Part shown: positions 1 to 9,590 of the stretch, piece after piece | How the letters are laid out: every line of letters starts with the position of its first letter | Position numbering within the stretch: the stretch's first letter is position 1 | From: Catalimonadaceae bacterium JC749 | GTDB taxonomy: Bacteria > Bacteroidota > Bacteroidia > Cytophagales > Cyclobacteriaceae | Assembly (NCBI GenBank): GCA_021730635.1 | Contig: JAJNNC010000002.1 | Span: forward strand, 186,001-250,000 | DNA: 64,000 bases | Reading direction: 5' to 3' | The notes under the pieces: model-generated | Databases searched by the model: none | Told to the model about the DNA's origin: nothing | The model's input: only the letters and a program-made list of their open reading frames with translations | Program-made: the position numbers and the translations under genes

Positions 1-978
1 TTCACTGATAGACTGGATATCATAAAAATAGGAAGTTTCAGCTTCCAGACCCTCCAGGGTGCGTTCCTGTATGGTTTTGGGTTTTTCCAGCACGATCTGC
101 TGTGTTAAGGGAAGTTGTTGGCCATAGCTAATGATCGCTCGGGCGGGTCGGTCGGTTTCCCAGATCAGGTTGATACTGTGGGGCGTGGCATAATGCAGAT
201 AAGGACCCGCATTGTAATGAAACAGGCCAGGATATAGAATGCCGTTTTCTACATCGTCTTTTAGGCTTTCAAATCGTTGGATCACCTGTTCCTGGTTGAG
301 GGCACAGTCATAGAGCCTGAGGCTTCTGACCAGATTTCCCAGGTCCATATAAGGCTCCTGTTGAAGATAAGCTGCCATTTCCAGTTCCGGGTGTTGTAAA
401 CGGTCGGTCACCCGCTTTTCAACAGCCGTTTGTTTTACCAAGGTGCCGTTATAAAAGAGCTGCATATGCTGTTCGTCATAGGTAGCCACCAGATGATGCC
501 AGTATTTTTTCCAGCCCAACTTAGCTTCTGTATGCAGCAGGGTTCCCTGGGGAGAGTCTTCGGTGATCAGGGTGAAAATAACATCCCCCTCATAATAGCC
601 TAAAAGCCAGTCAGGTTCTTCATGAATGTCCCTGCCTTTGACTGTCACCAGCGCTCCTACCGGTTGATTCACATGGTCGATCAGCCACATTTCTATGGAA
701 AAAGCGCCTTGCGGCAGTTGGTCTGCAGGTAAAAAATTGATCATTCGCTGAGTAGGCTCCTCTCCGTGAAAGAGGAAGGGGTAGGCTTGGGTACTAAGGG
801 TGGTATAGGGCGTTTTGGGTGGGGCTATCATGGGACCGGGTATATTATACGCCTTTCTTTCCAAAGAATAGGGAGGTGTAAAGTTCCAGTCACCGACCAG
901 GTTCTTTTCTATCTGTGCCTGGCTATATAGCGTAGACATTACCAGACAATAAAGTGCAGCGTAGAACACTCTTTTCAT
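1..978 (-). CDS. Secreted LamG-domain protein with phosphatase-type Fn3 domain (3' part outside window)
   Basis: The ATG is at 978 and the frame stays open for 326 codons to the window edge, so only the N-terminal part is visible. Translation gives a signal peptide (MKRVFYAALYCLVMSTLYSQAQ) and then about 200 residues that read like a concanavalin A-like LamG domain (FSIEMWLIDH, WHHLVATYDEQHMQLFYNGTLV, LRLYDCALNQEQVIQRF). After that comes a segment typical of the Fn3-like N-terminal domain of purple acid phosphatases (INLIWETDRPARAIISYG ... LEGLEAETSYFYDIQS). In known proteins this order is followed by a calcineurin-like phosphoesterase domain, which is inferred here and not seen. The gene lies downstream of susD behind a terminator-like hairpin, so it may share a nutrient-acquisition role with susCD, possibly phosphate or phosphoester release at the cell surface. 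Confidence 0.7.
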   Translation of the reverse strand, partial: MKRVFYAALYCLVMSTLYSQAQIEKNLVGDWNFTPPYSLERKAYNIPGPMIAPPKTPYTTLSTQAYPFLFHGEEPTQRMINFLPADQLPQGAFSIEMWLIDHVNQPVGALVTVKGRDIHEEPDWLLGYYEGDVIFTLITEDSPQGTLLHTEAKLGWKKYWHHLVATYDEQHMQLFYNGTLVKQTAVEKRVTDRLQHPELEMAAYLQQEPYMDLGNLVRSLRLYDCALNQEQVIQRFESLKDDVENGILYPGLFHYNAGPYLHYATPHSINLIWETDRPARAIISYGQQLPLTQQIVLEKPKTIQERTLEGLEAETSYFYDIQSISE

Positions 979-1001
979 AGCGGGCCTTATTTAGAGAAAG
1001 T

Positions 1002-1036
1002 AAAAAAAGCGTGAGGACGGCTTTCCCCACGCTTTT
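1002..1036 (-). terminator. Rho-independent terminator after susD
   Basis: Read on the minus strand, AAGCGTG and CACGCTT form a stem, extended by GG/CC past one mismatch, around a short loop. A run of seven T follows. It sits 16 bases past the susD stop and about 24 bases before the next minus-strand start. It should end or attenuate the susCD transcript before the LamG gene. Confidence 0.75.
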
Positions 1037-1051
1037 AACCTCAGACTACTA

Positions 1052-2530
1052 TTATTTTCCTTCCCACCAGACGGGGGCCAGGATCATACGGGAAGGGTCT
1101 ACCTGCTGGCGTTGCATAGCCTCCTCGTAATGCGTCGTGTTAATACTTCTTTCCTCGGTAGGGTACTCAAACCGGCTGGGATATGTGTCATAAAAAGTAT
1201 CAGGACCGGGTTGAATGACCGCAGGAAAACCGGTTCTTTTGAATTCAATAAATCCCTGATAGTCGGTATAGAAGAGGGCCAACCATTTCTGCGTCAAAAT
1301 AGTAGCCAGCGTTCCATCATAGGCTACCCCTGCCTGGGTCAGATAACCCGCTGGCATAGGAATATTCCAGTATTCAAAAGCAGCCTGAATACCGTTTTCG
1401 TAAAAAGTCTGTGCTTCGCCGCTGATCCACCCACGCTGCGCGGCTTCTGCCAGGATAAACTGCACTTCGTCATACTTCATCAGAAAACCTTCCACCGTAT
1501 TAGGCTGGAAATAAAACAGGTCAGCAAATTTAGACAAGAAAGCGTCTCCTCCTTTGTAGGTATAGGCTACCCCGTCCACGATTCCGTTTTTCATACCAGA
1601 CCACAATGGGGCGCCAGCTTCTACGGAATTAGTGGTTGGATTGAACCACAGCTGCAAGCGAGGGTCGTTGAAGGTTCTCAAAACGCCCTCTACGGTTTCG
1701 CTCATCCGGTATTCGTTGAAAGAACCGGAACGATAGCCACTGGCTTCAGTAACAGGACGTACATTGGGCAGAGAGTTCAGGTAAAGCAGCGCGGCATTGT
1801 CGGCATTGCTTTCCATAACTGGGTACTGGGCAGCGTTGCCACTGATTTCCTGAATAACAGCCTGGCCCACTTCCGGTTTCACATTAGAAAGCCGCAAGGC
1901 GACCCGCATACGCAGGGAGTTAGCAAACTTTCTCCACAAGCTCATGTCGCTGTTGAATAAAATATCTCCTTTCACGGCAGGAACATCTTCCCCGGCCAGC
2001 AGGGTATTGGCCATAGCCAGAGAATCCAGCAGGCCTGTATAAATTTGTTCCTGCGGATCATAGACCGGCGCATAGTTAGCCTGCGTTTTTCCCTGTATAG
2101 CCTGAGAATAGGGAATATCGCCCCACATATCTGTCAGGATCTGAAACATCCAGGATTCCATGATCAGCCCAACGGCTTCATAGCTGGGATTTCCTAAGTT
2201 TCTGCCAATTTCTTTCATCTGCTGGGCATCCCGGATAGAAAGATACAGGCGGTTCCAGGTACCTTCCTGAGTGCCCCACTCAAACTGGTCGAAAGCAGTG
2301 AAAACAATGCGGGCACCATACTGGGCCATCAGGTTACCTTCGCTCCAGCCAGCCCCTACCATCTGATTGACAGGCTCCCGGATGACACCCGTCAGCAGCA
2401 ATTCCGGATTATTATTGACATTTTCCGCTACATCTGGATTGACATTGTCTATATCATCGGCAAACTCATCACAGGCACTAAACGTGACGAGCAATGCCAG
2501 AAACATGAACAGGATATTATATTTTTTCAT
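1052..2530 (-). CDS. SusD/RagB-like nutrient-binding outer-membrane lipoprotein
   Basis: This is the surface lipoprotein that caps a SusC-type TonB-dependent channel and binds the incoming oligomer. The start at 2530 was chosen over an upstream in-frame start at 2605. It gives MKKYNILFMFLALLVTFSAC, a lipoprotein signal with a lipobox ending in Cys about 20, and leaves 492 residues. The region NNPELLLTGVIREPVNQMVG, the helical repeats around WMFQILTDMWGDIPYSQA, and FLMKYDEVQFILAEAAQRGW are typical of the SusD-like_2 family, whose members are often annotated as nutrient-binding without a known ligand. It lies 87 bases downstream of susC on the same strand, so the two are co-transcribed. The substrate cannot be told. 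The next gene suggests a phosphorylated or glycosylated ligand, but that is inference. Confidence 0.93.
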   Translation of the reverse strand: MKKYNILFMFLALLVTFSACDEFADDIDNVNPDVAENVNNNPELLLTGVIREPVNQMVGAGWSEGNLMAQYGARIVFTAFDQFEWGTQEGTWNRLYLSIRDAQQMKEIGRNLGNPSYEAVGLIMESWMFQILTDMWGDIPYSQAIQGKTQANYAPVYDPQEQIYTGLLDSLAMANTLLAGEDVPAVKGDILFNSDMSLWRKFANSLRMRVALRLSNVKPEVGQAVIQEISGNAAQYPVMESNADNAALLYLNSLPNVRPVTEASGYRSGSFNEYRMSETVEGVLRTFNDPRLQLWFNPTTNSVEAGAPLWSGMKNGIVDGVAYTYKGGDAFLSKFADLFYFQPNTVEGFLMKYDEVQFILAEAAQRGWISGEAQTFYENGIQAAFEYWNIPMPAGYLTQAGVAYDGTLATILTQKWLALFYTDYQGFIEFKRTGFPAVIQPGPDTFYDTYPSRFEYPTEERSINTTHYEEAMQRQQVDPSRMILAPVWWEGK

Positions 2531-2617
2531 AGTGAGTCTTTTTTGGAAGGTTGGATTGGACGAATGATACAAGCCTTGCCTCTTTTCAATATTTTGTTCA
2601 TTCATCTACTGAAAAAT

Positions 2618-5600
2618 TTAGAATCTGATGTTAATATTGAAACCCATGCTCCGGGCGCTGGGAATGGCCATATCTTCTACCCCAGGGACGACAGAGCTTC
2701 CTCCGAAGGAAAGCAACTCGGGGTCGCCATGGTTGAAGTCAGACCATAACAGCAGGTTTCTGCCTACCAGAGAGAGTTTAGCTCCCTGGATGGGAGTCCG
2801 GCTGAACCATTTCGTGGGCAGATTGTAGCCCAATCGTACTTCTCTGAGTTTCACATAAGAAGCATCATACATGCCTTCCTCCTCATTCTCCCGCTTATAG
2901 CGCTTGTTATGATAAGCAGAAGCGGCTACCACCACATCATTTTCGGCATATCCTGTAAAATTACCGTTGGCATCGTAGATTTCTTTGACACCATCACCAA
3001 TGACGCCATCGTTGAGGGTTTGGCCTTCCTCGGAGGTTCGGGGCAAGCCGCTGTCTTTAATACCCGGATGAGCACCTCCAAATTCAGTAGAACGTCCCCA
3101 GAGCGTTTCCACCACGTTTCCAGCTGTAGCAGCAATCAGACGGGTAAGCGACATCAGGTCGCCTCCTTTACGCCAGTCGAACAGGAAGCTGAGAGAAAAA
3201 TTATCGTAATACAATTCATTGGTAAACCCTATCATAAAGTCCGGGTTATAGTTTCCCAGCAAACGCAGGTTGCCATCTTCCTGCGGTAAACCGTTCCGGT
3301 AAATCAACCGACCGTAATAGGGGCTTCCCGTATCTTCTACGCGCAACAATCCGGTGCCATACATATCGCCCATACTGCCCCCAGGCTTGGCTACCAAAGT
3401 CACGCGGTTGGCAGCGATCTCATAAGACTGTAAGTCTCCCAGGTTTTCTATGCGGTTCACATTTCTGGTAAAGTTGACAAAGGTTCTCCACTCAAACCCA
3501 TTGTTGAGCGTAACCGGTGTGGCCGACAGCATGAGTTCTACACCCCGGTTGGTGATTTCACCGCCGTTAATGACCCGGGCGGTATAGCCGGTGGTATGGG
3601 GCAGACGAATACCCAGAATCTGGTTTTCAGAGGAGTTGTAGTAATAGGTAGCATCAATACCCAGACGATCGTTCATAAAGCGCAGATCCGTACCGAATTC
3701 ATAAGAGGTTTGCTGTTCGGGTTTGAGTTCGGTGTTGGGCAGTGTGCTGCTTTCATGCACCACCAGGTTGTTGCCCCAGGGGCTGTCGAACACATATGAG
3801 CTTTGTAAGCGGTAAGGGTTGGTATCGTTACCCACCTGGGCCCAACCGGCTCTGAGTTTGGCAAAGGACAATATACTGGTAGAAGGTACTTCCAGGATAT
3901 CCGTCAGGATGGCGCTGGCCGTAATAGAAGGGTAAAAATAGGAGTTGTTATCTTTGGGGAGCGTGCTGGACCAGTCGTTGCGGCCTGTGAAATCCACAAA
4001 TACCATATTCCGGAAGCCAAGCTGCCCAAAAGCATACAAGCTGTTGATCTGTTTTCTGGGGCGATCAATATAGGAAACCAGCGGAATGTCCGTATTGGAA
4101 AAAGTATAGACTTCCGGAATCACCAACTGGTTGTTGGATACGGCGTGGAATTCATTCCTTTGTTCCATCCGGTTGCCCCCGAAAGAAAGGGAGAAATCCC
4201 AGTCTTCAGACCATTGCTTGCTATAGCTCAAGAGAAAGTCTATGTTGGTTTCCCGGAAGTTGACTTTATCCTCACGGTACTGGCCGCGGGGAAATCTTTG
4301 GGTAGAGAATGCTCTTTTAATCGGTCGTAGCTCGTTGAAATAATCCGTTCCGGCGCGTACCATTAAACTCAATGCAGGGGTAAACTGGTATTTGGCCGAT
4401 ACATTGCCCAGAAACCTGTTTTTATCCAACCCATTGGTATTTTCATACATATTGAAATAAGGGTTGTCGTGGTAGTTGTAGTTATAATTATACTGCTGTC
4501 TGCCTTCCAGGCCTGTCTGCCAGTAATCGCTAAGGGTTCCCATATTTATCTGCTGCCCCAGCCAGGTAAACAGGTACATGATACTTTCTGTCCCATAGCT
4601 GTTCACATGGCGGTGGTCGCTATCGGTTTTGATATAATTGGCTTTGGCCGATACACTCAGTTTATCGCTCAGGTTATAATCGATGCTGAGAGAAAAGTTA
4701 TTTCTATTCAGATCGGTATTGGGGAGCATGCCTTTATTGTTCAGGTTGGTATAAGAGAGGCGAAAGTCACCTTTATCATTGCTGCCATACACGGCTACAT
4801 TGTTGGTCAGGGTACGGCCGGTTTCAAAAAACTGTTCCACAGGGTCACCATGATCTATCCAGGGGGTAGGGGTAATAGTACCTCTTTTTTCCAGGTTCAC
4901 CCCTTGCGGACCGAAAATATAGTTACTGGGGTCGTGCACATCACCCCCTCTGACACCGCCAGAAGTGGGGGAGTCATACTGTGGAATCAATTGTCCGTCC
5001 ATGCGGGGTCCCCAGCTTTCATCCACCCCGTCAAACGTGCCGTTGCCAAATCCGTCGGCGTAGGCAAACTGTTCATTTTTGCCCTGCCCATACACCCGCT
5101 GGTATTCCGGAGAGGCCAGCACGGTCTCGAAAGTAGTAGTAGAGTTGAGGGTCACCCCGATGCCCTGTCTGCCTTTACCGGTTTTGGTAGTGATCAGAAT
5201 GACCCCATTGGCTGCTCTGGAACCGTATAGGGCGGTAGCGTTCGCCCCTTTTAGTACAGAGACAGAAGCGATATCATCCGGGTTGATATCGGCTGCGCCG
5301 TTGCCATAGTCCAGGTTCATGTTGTCGGCAATACCAGAGGCAGTTGTACGGGTATCAGTTGTGTTGTTGATAGGGATACCGTCTACTACAAAAAGCGGCT
5401 GGTTGTCGCCTGCCAGAGAAGATTCACCACGGATAATAATGCGGGAAGTAGACCCCACCCCTGAATTGCCATTAGTGATCTGTACACCGGCTACTTTTCC
5501 TGCCAGGGCATTGACCACATTGACTTCACGGGCTTCATTCAGGTCTTCCCCCTGAATCTCCTGGACAGAATAGCCCAGAGCTTTCTTCTCTCTTTCAATC

Positions 5601-5971
5601 CCCAGGGCAGTGACCACCACCTCGCCCAGTTCCTGGGCATCAACGGTCAGATTCACGTCCAGGGTGGACTGGTTTCCTATTTCCATTTCCAGGGTTTCAT
5701 ACCCCACAAAGGAAAAAACCAGAATAGTAGCATCATCAGGGACACTGATACGGTAATTACCTTCAATATCTGTAATAGTACCCTGTGTAGTGCCTTTTAC
5801 CAAAACGTTGACACCCGGAACTGGCACACTGAGTTCATCAGTGACCTTGCCGGAAACAGTTCTATCCTGCGCTTGTGCTGCCACTGCCGAGAAGAGCAAT
5901 AACAAGCTCAAGCCAACATTGTTCAGAAAGAAATTCCTGAGAAAAGGAATCTTTTGTAAAGGATTTTTCAT
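2618..5971 (-). CDS. SusC/RagA-family TonB-linked outer-membrane transporter
   Basis: This 1117-residue TonB-dependent channel imports a ligand delivered by the SusD partner, driven by TonB-ExbBD. A signal peptide ends at AQAQ near residue 35. The carboxypeptidase-regulatory-like domain follows (VSGKVTDELSVPVPGVNVLVKGTTQGTITDIEGNYRISV). Then come the signature EVVVTALGIEREKKALGYSVQEI, the plug (IIIRGESSLAGDNQPLFVVDGIPINN, DIASVSVLKGANATALYGSRAANGVILITTK) and a long beta-barrel that ends FNINIRF with a terminal Phe, as usual for outer-membrane proteins. No N-terminal FecR-interacting (STN) domain is seen, so anti-sigma control is not indicated. A long structured leader precedes the gene (see 6084-6125). 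Confidence 0.95.
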   Translation of the reverse strand: MKNPLQKIPFLRNFFLNNVGLSLLLLFSAVAAQAQDRTVSGKVTDELSVPVPGVNVLVKGTTQGTITDIEGNYRISVPDDATILVFSFVGYETLEMEIGNQSTLDVNLTVDAQELGEVVVTALGIEREKKALGYSVQEIQGEDLNEAREVNVVNALAGKVAGVQITNGNSGVGSTSRIIIRGESSLAGDNQPLFVVDGIPINNTTDTRTTASGIADNMNLDYGNGAADINPDDIASVSVLKGANATALYGSRAANGVILITTKTGKGRQGIGVTLNSTTTFETVLASPEYQRVYGQGKNEQFAYADGFGNGTFDGVDESWGPRMDGQLIPQYDSPTSGGVRGGDVHDPSNYIFGPQGVNLEKRGTITPTPWIDHGDPVEQFFETGRTLTNNVAVYGSNDKGDFRLSYTNLNNKGMLPNTDLNRNNFSLSIDYNLSDKLSVSAKANYIKTDSDHRHVNSYGTESIMYLFTWLGQQINMGTLSDYWQTGLEGRQQYNYNYNYHDNPYFNMYENTNGLDKNRFLGNVSAKYQFTPALSLMVRAGTDYFNELRPIKRAFSTQRFPRGQYREDKVNFRETNIDFLLSYSKQWSEDWDFSLSFGGNRMEQRNEFHAVSNNQLVIPEVYTFSNTDIPLVSYIDRPRKQINSLYAFGQLGFRNMVFVDFTGRNDWSSTLPKDNNSYFYPSITASAILTDILEVPSTSILSFAKLRAGWAQVGNDTNPYRLQSSYVFDSPWGNNLVVHESSTLPNTELKPEQQTSYEFGTDLRFMNDRLGIDATYYYNSSENQILGIRLPHTTGYTARVINGGEITNRGVELMLSATPVTLNNGFEWRTFVNFTRNVNRIENLGDLQSYEIAANRVTLVAKPGGSMGDMYGTGLLRVEDTGSPYYGRLIYRNGLPQEDGNLRLLGNYNPDFMIGFTNELYYDNFSLSFLFDWRKGGDLMSLTRLIAATAGNVVETLWGRSTEFGGAHPGIKDSGLPRTSEEGQTLNDGVIGDGVKEIYDANGNFTGYAENDVVVAASAYHNKRYKRENEEEGMYDASYVKLREVRLGYNLPTKWFSRTPIQGAKLSLVGRNLLLWSDFNHGDPELLSFGGSSVVPGVEDMAIPSARSMGFNINIRF

Positions 5972-6083
5972 AATTTAGCGTAGTTTAATGTGATTTAAAC
6001 AGAAATAGGCTTATGGCTAGGCTGTTCGCAGCCGAGCTGACATATGATTTTATGATCGTGAACTTATATGTTGAGAGTCTTGG

Positions 6084-6125
6084 CCGGAATCTAACGGGTG
6101 GCAGCCCTGGATTCCGGTTTTTTTT
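6084..6125 (+). terminator. Strong hairpin followed by T8, in the susC leader region
   Basis: CCGGAATC (6084-6091) pairs with GATTCCGG (6110-6117), and an inner GGG/CCC pair (6096-6098 with 6105-6107) can extend the fold. Eight T follow at 6118-6125. By form this is a rho-independent terminator for plus-strand transcription, yet no plus-strand gene lies upstream. Read on the minus strand the same stem would sit in the untranslated leader of susC, about 115 bases before the start. It could be a structured leader or block antisense transcription. Confidence 0.5.
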
Positions 6126-6163
6126 ATATAATCCTACCATTTTCAGCGGGTAGTCTTCTCCCG

Positions 6164-6171
6164 CAAATGTA
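6164..6171 (-). promoter_or_regulatory. Possible Bacteroidota -7 element for susC
   Basis: The minus strand reads TACATTTG here, matching the known Bacteroidota sigma-ABfr -7 consensus TAnnTTTG. It would give a leader of nearly 190 bases that includes the hairpin at 6084-6117. No good TTTG -33 element is seen at the expected spacing, so this is tentative. Confidence 0.3.
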
Positions 6172-6611
6172 GCCCATTGGCTGAAATCTTACACTTTGAT
6201 AAGATTAAGTTAGTATTATCAGATTGTTAAGAAGGGTTAATGTCTTAGTTTAGTAAATGTACAAAATGGTTGACAGGATATTGTATGATTGCTCCTTAAT
6301 TTTAAGCATGCTGTAGACAGGGAGCGTTATGCGCATTATGTAGAGCGGATCGTTATGTATAGCTGTATTAGGTAATGATTACCTGGAGTAGCCCACAGCT
6401 ATCTAACCATTCATCTCTCTTTACATAAAAACTTAGAATCGCTTTAGCCAACTCAGTAGGTTCTCATTAGTTGTCCAGGCGGGCGCTTCTTCACCTTAAA
6501 CTTCTTGATATGCCATTTCATAATACGGTTTGTATGCTAGGCTAGCGATTAGAAAGCACCCATAAAGAAGTATTTTATGGAAAAGTGAATACACCAACGT
6601 AGACGTATTAG

Positions 6612-9242
6612 TTATTCATTTCGTAAAGAATCTACTGGGTTAGCGAGAGCTGCTTTGATAGATTGCCAGCTCACCGTGAGCCAGGCAATCAGCAATGCTC
6701 CAACTCCGGCCAGCACAAAAACCCAAAGGCTAATGTTGGTACGATAAGCGAAGCCCTCGAGCCACCACTGCATGAGGTAATACGCGACTGGGATAGCCAT
6801 ACCAAAAGCAATGATGACCAGTTTGGTAAAGTCTCCAGACAGTAATATGATGATATTGGTGGCTGAAGCCCCCATCACTTTGCGGATGCCAATCTCTTTG
6901 GTACGTTGTTCTGCCATAAAGGTAGCTAAGCCTAACAGACCCAGACAAGCTACTACAATAGCCAGTCCGGTGAAAATAGAAAACACCTTCCCCAATCGCT
7001 GCTCGGCTCGGAACAAAGCGTCGTAATTATCATCCATAAAGGTATACTGAAAGGGTTGATCCGGTGCGTATTGCTCCCACAAGCTTTCTATTTGATTTAC
7101 TGTGGCCGATACATTGTCACTGTCAATTCGAGCCGAAAGATACCATCCTTGGGTAGTGAGGGTAAAAGCCAAAGGCTGTATTTCGTGGCGTAAGCTTTCG
7201 TAGTTAAAGTCCTTAACGATCCCGACTACCCGGTAGGTTCTACCCGTACTGGTCTCTACTATTTCTTCGCCCAACATATTCTCGGAACCTAAGGTTTCAA
7301 CTGCAGCTTCATTGAGCAAAATAGCCGCGGTATCGGTGGAGAAGCTTCGGGAGAAATTTCTACCATCCAATAGTTCAATCTGCATCGTAGGTAGAAAGTC
7401 GTAATCGACCTCATACACGTGCAGCGTACCTCCTTTTTCGGCGCTGGTTTTTCTATAGATCGTCCTAAGCATTGAGCCAGGAGGAATGTCGTAAGAAATA
7501 CTGGCATTCACTACTTGTGATTCATTTAGTAAGGCTTGCTTGAAGGCCGTTTGCTGACTATCGGTCAGACGTTGCGCTCCGTACATAATTATCACATTCT
7601 CTTTAGTAAGCCCCAGATTTTTCGCTCGGGCGTATGCTAGTTGCTGATATACCAGCAGGGTGCAAATGATCAGGGTGATAGAAGCGAAAAACTGAAATAC
7701 TACCAGCGTATTGCGGATACCACTACTTTTCGTACCTGTCGTTAACTTTCCCTTCAGTACTTCTACTGGACGGAAGGAAGAGAGGTAAAACGCTGGGTAG
7801 CTACCGGCGAATATCCCCACTACCAGCGTGAACCCTAGTAAGGCGAGCAGAAACCAAGGCTGGACAAACAACTCACCGGAAATCTCTTTGCCGGAAATGT
7901 TACCAAAAGAAGGAAGCAACAGATAAGCCGCCACTAGGGCTAAGCCCGTAGCTATCATACTCAGTACCACTGATTCAGTTATGAACTGCCCCACCAAACT
8001 GGATCGTAACGAGCCGAGCGTTTTGCGCACTCCTACTTCTTTAGCCCTGTTAGCGGATCGGGCGGTAGCCAGGTTCATGAAGTTGATACAGGCCAGCAGA
8101 ATGATGAAAAAGGCAATGAGCCCCAGGATATACACGTAGGTAATATCGCTGTTGGGCTCTAGCTCCTGGTCTAAATTAGAGTATAGGTGAATATCTAACA
8201 GTGGCTGTAGAAAGTAGCCATACTGATTACCCTGCTGGATAAAAGTTTCTAGGGAGACACCAAAGTATCGCGGTATTTCCGGCCCTACGTATTTTTCTAC
8301 CAGCCCCAAAAATTTAGCTTCTAGTGATTCGGATGATGCCCCTTCCCGTAGCAAAAGATAGGTAATAAAGCCATGTTCGAACCAGTCGTCATTGAGGCCT
8401 ACCCCCAGTGAAGCCATCGACCGTAGCATACTGAAGTGGAAATGCACATTAGAAGGAAGGTCTTTCACCACACCGGTTACTTCGTGCGGTACCTGCTCAT
8501 CACCTACCAGTAGGGCTTTGCCCAAAGCGGGTTCATTGCCAAAGTATTTTTGGGCCATCGTTTCGGTAATGACCGCAGTATTCGGCTTAACCAGGGCAGT
8601 GGCGGGGTCACCTGCTAAGAGGGGGAAGCTAAAGACATCAAAGAAAGTAGAGTCAGCCAAGAAAACTTGATCCTCATTAATGGCGGTTTCACCGTAACGA
8701 ATTATTTGTGCGTTGAGGAAATGGCAGATGCGTGTGGCATTTTCTACTTCAGGAAACTCTTCTACCGCTGTCACCGCCAGCGGTGCCGGAGTAACCGTGG
8801 CATCAATTTTTTGGTCAGCGATATTACCCTTCATACCCACCCTATAGATTCGGTCGGCTTTGGTGTGCATGGTATCGTAGCTTAACTCGTGGTGGATATA
8901 CAAGACGATCAGAAAGCAAGAGGTGAGTCCGATAGACAGTCCTAGAATGTTGATACCCGCGTAAAATTTTCTTTTTGCTAGGTTGCGAAAGGCAATCGTA
9001 AAATAACTTTTTAACATAGCAGTATGGTTTACGGATTGATGCTGATGGAATGACCGAAGGATGCCAGGACGAAACAGTAGCAAGACATCCAGCGCAAAAC
9101 GGATATTCGCTTCCCTTTTACCTCTTATCTTCGCTCGTTCTTTGTAGAGTTCCAACAGATCACCCTCAATGAAAGGATGCAAATCCGGGTGGCAAAACCA
9201 ACGGAAGAAGCGCAATAGCGGTTTAGGTGGCAATAGTTTCAT
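6612..9242 (-). CDS. FtsX/MacB-type ABC transporter permease with N-terminal prefix domain
   Basis: An 876-residue inner-membrane protein of the large Cytophagales family of duplicated FtsX permeases. The first 80 residues (PPKPLLRFFRWFCHPDLHPFIEGDLLELYKERAKIRGKREANIRFALDV) form the 'permease prefix' domain seen only in this family. Then follow FRNLAKRKFYAGINILGLSIGLTSCFLIV (TM1), a MacB-type periplasmic domain, and an FtsX core of three membrane segments (FIILLACINFMNLATARSANRAKEVGVRKTLGS). A second periplasmic domain and a second FtsX core (RTKEIGIRKVMGASATNIIILLSGDFTKLVIIAFGMAIPVAYYLMQWWLEGFAYR) complete it. No ATPase is encoded nearby, so it must use one from elsewhere. The substrate is unknown; relatives act in antimicrobial efflux or lipoprotein and peptide handling. 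It starts 6 bases after padR ends and is surely controlled with it. Confidence 0.93.
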   Translation of the reverse strand: MKLLPPKPLLRFFRWFCHPDLHPFIEGDLLELYKERAKIRGKREANIRFALDVLLLFRPGILRSFHQHQSVNHTAMLKSYFTIAFRNLAKRKFYAGINILGLSIGLTSCFLIVLYIHHELSYDTMHTKADRIYRVGMKGNIADQKIDATVTPAPLAVTAVEEFPEVENATRICHFLNAQIIRYGETAINEDQVFLADSTFFDVFSFPLLAGDPATALVKPNTAVITETMAQKYFGNEPALGKALLVGDEQVPHEVTGVVKDLPSNVHFHFSMLRSMASLGVGLNDDWFEHGFITYLLLREGASSESLEAKFLGLVEKYVGPEIPRYFGVSLETFIQQGNQYGYFLQPLLDIHLYSNLDQELEPNSDITYVYILGLIAFFIILLACINFMNLATARSANRAKEVGVRKTLGSLRSSLVGQFITESVVLSMIATGLALVAAYLLLPSFGNISGKEISGELFVQPWFLLALLGFTLVVGIFAGSYPAFYLSSFRPVEVLKGKLTTGTKSSGIRNTLVVFQFFASITLIICTLLVYQQLAYARAKNLGLTKENVIIMYGAQRLTDSQQTAFKQALLNESQVVNASISYDIPPGSMLRTIYRKTSAEKGGTLHVYEVDYDFLPTMQIELLDGRNFSRSFSTDTAAILLNEAAVETLGSENMLGEEIVETSTGRTYRVVGIVKDFNYESLRHEIQPLAFTLTTQGWYLSARIDSDNVSATVNQIESLWEQYAPDQPFQYTFMDDNYDALFRAEQRLGKVFSIFTGLAIVVACLGLLGLATFMAEQRTKEIGIRKVMGASATNIIILLSGDFTKLVIIAFGMAIPVAYYLMQWWLEGFAYRTNISLWVFVLAGVGALLIAWLTVSWQSIKAALANPVDSLRNE

Positions 9243-9248
9243 ATCCGA

Positions 9249-9590
9249 TCAACGTAGGTATTTAATATCTAAGGCTACTTTTGGAATAGCATCCCACAGA
9301 GCATTGCGGGTACTTCTGACGTACTCCAGCGCTTGCTTGCCATAGGCGGTAATCTCAAAGTATCGTTTAGGCCTACCCGCTCGTTCCTGGGTAACTTCCC
9401 CGGCATAGGAGCGCAAATAGCCTTTGTTTTCTAATCGTTTCAAAGCTGACTGTAAGGCACCTACACTGACCGACCGGTCTAGTCGCTCCTCAATTTCTTT
9501 TTTGATAGACACTCCGTAAGCCTCTTGGTATAGTACGCCTACGGTGAGCATGACCACTTCTTCAAATTCACCAAGTTGATGTTTTCTCAT
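9249..9590 (-). CDS. PadR-family transcriptional regulator
   Basis: This 113-residue winged-helix protein fits the short PadR subfamily (LGEFEEVVMLTVGVLYQEAYGVSIKKEIEERLDRSVSVGALQSALKRLENKGYLRS, then GRPKRYFEITAYGKQALEYV). In this family the N-terminal wHTH binds an operator and a C-terminal helix mediates dimerisation and ligand sensing. Regulators of this kind usually stand directly before a prefix-domain FtsX permease and repress the pair until an inducer arrives. Here the permease begins 6 bases downstream, so a two-gene autoregulated operon is likely. Confidence 0.93.
   Translation of the reverse strand: MRKHQLGEFEEVVMLTVGVLYQEAYGVSIKKEIEERLDRSVSVGALQSALKRLENKGYLRSYAGEVTQERAGRPKRYFEITAYGKQALEYVRSTRNALWDAIPKVALDIKYLR

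Larger units (their letters stand above)
5972..6611. other. 640-bp intergenic region upstream of susC
   Basis: No convincing gene is seen here. It holds the susC leader and its probable promoter. A strong hairpin (6084-6125) and a -7-like box (6164-6171, minus strand) are listed separately. The part nearer the FtsX gene, about 6240-6600, is AT-rich with only very short open frames and shows no recognisable remnant. Confidence 0.6.
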
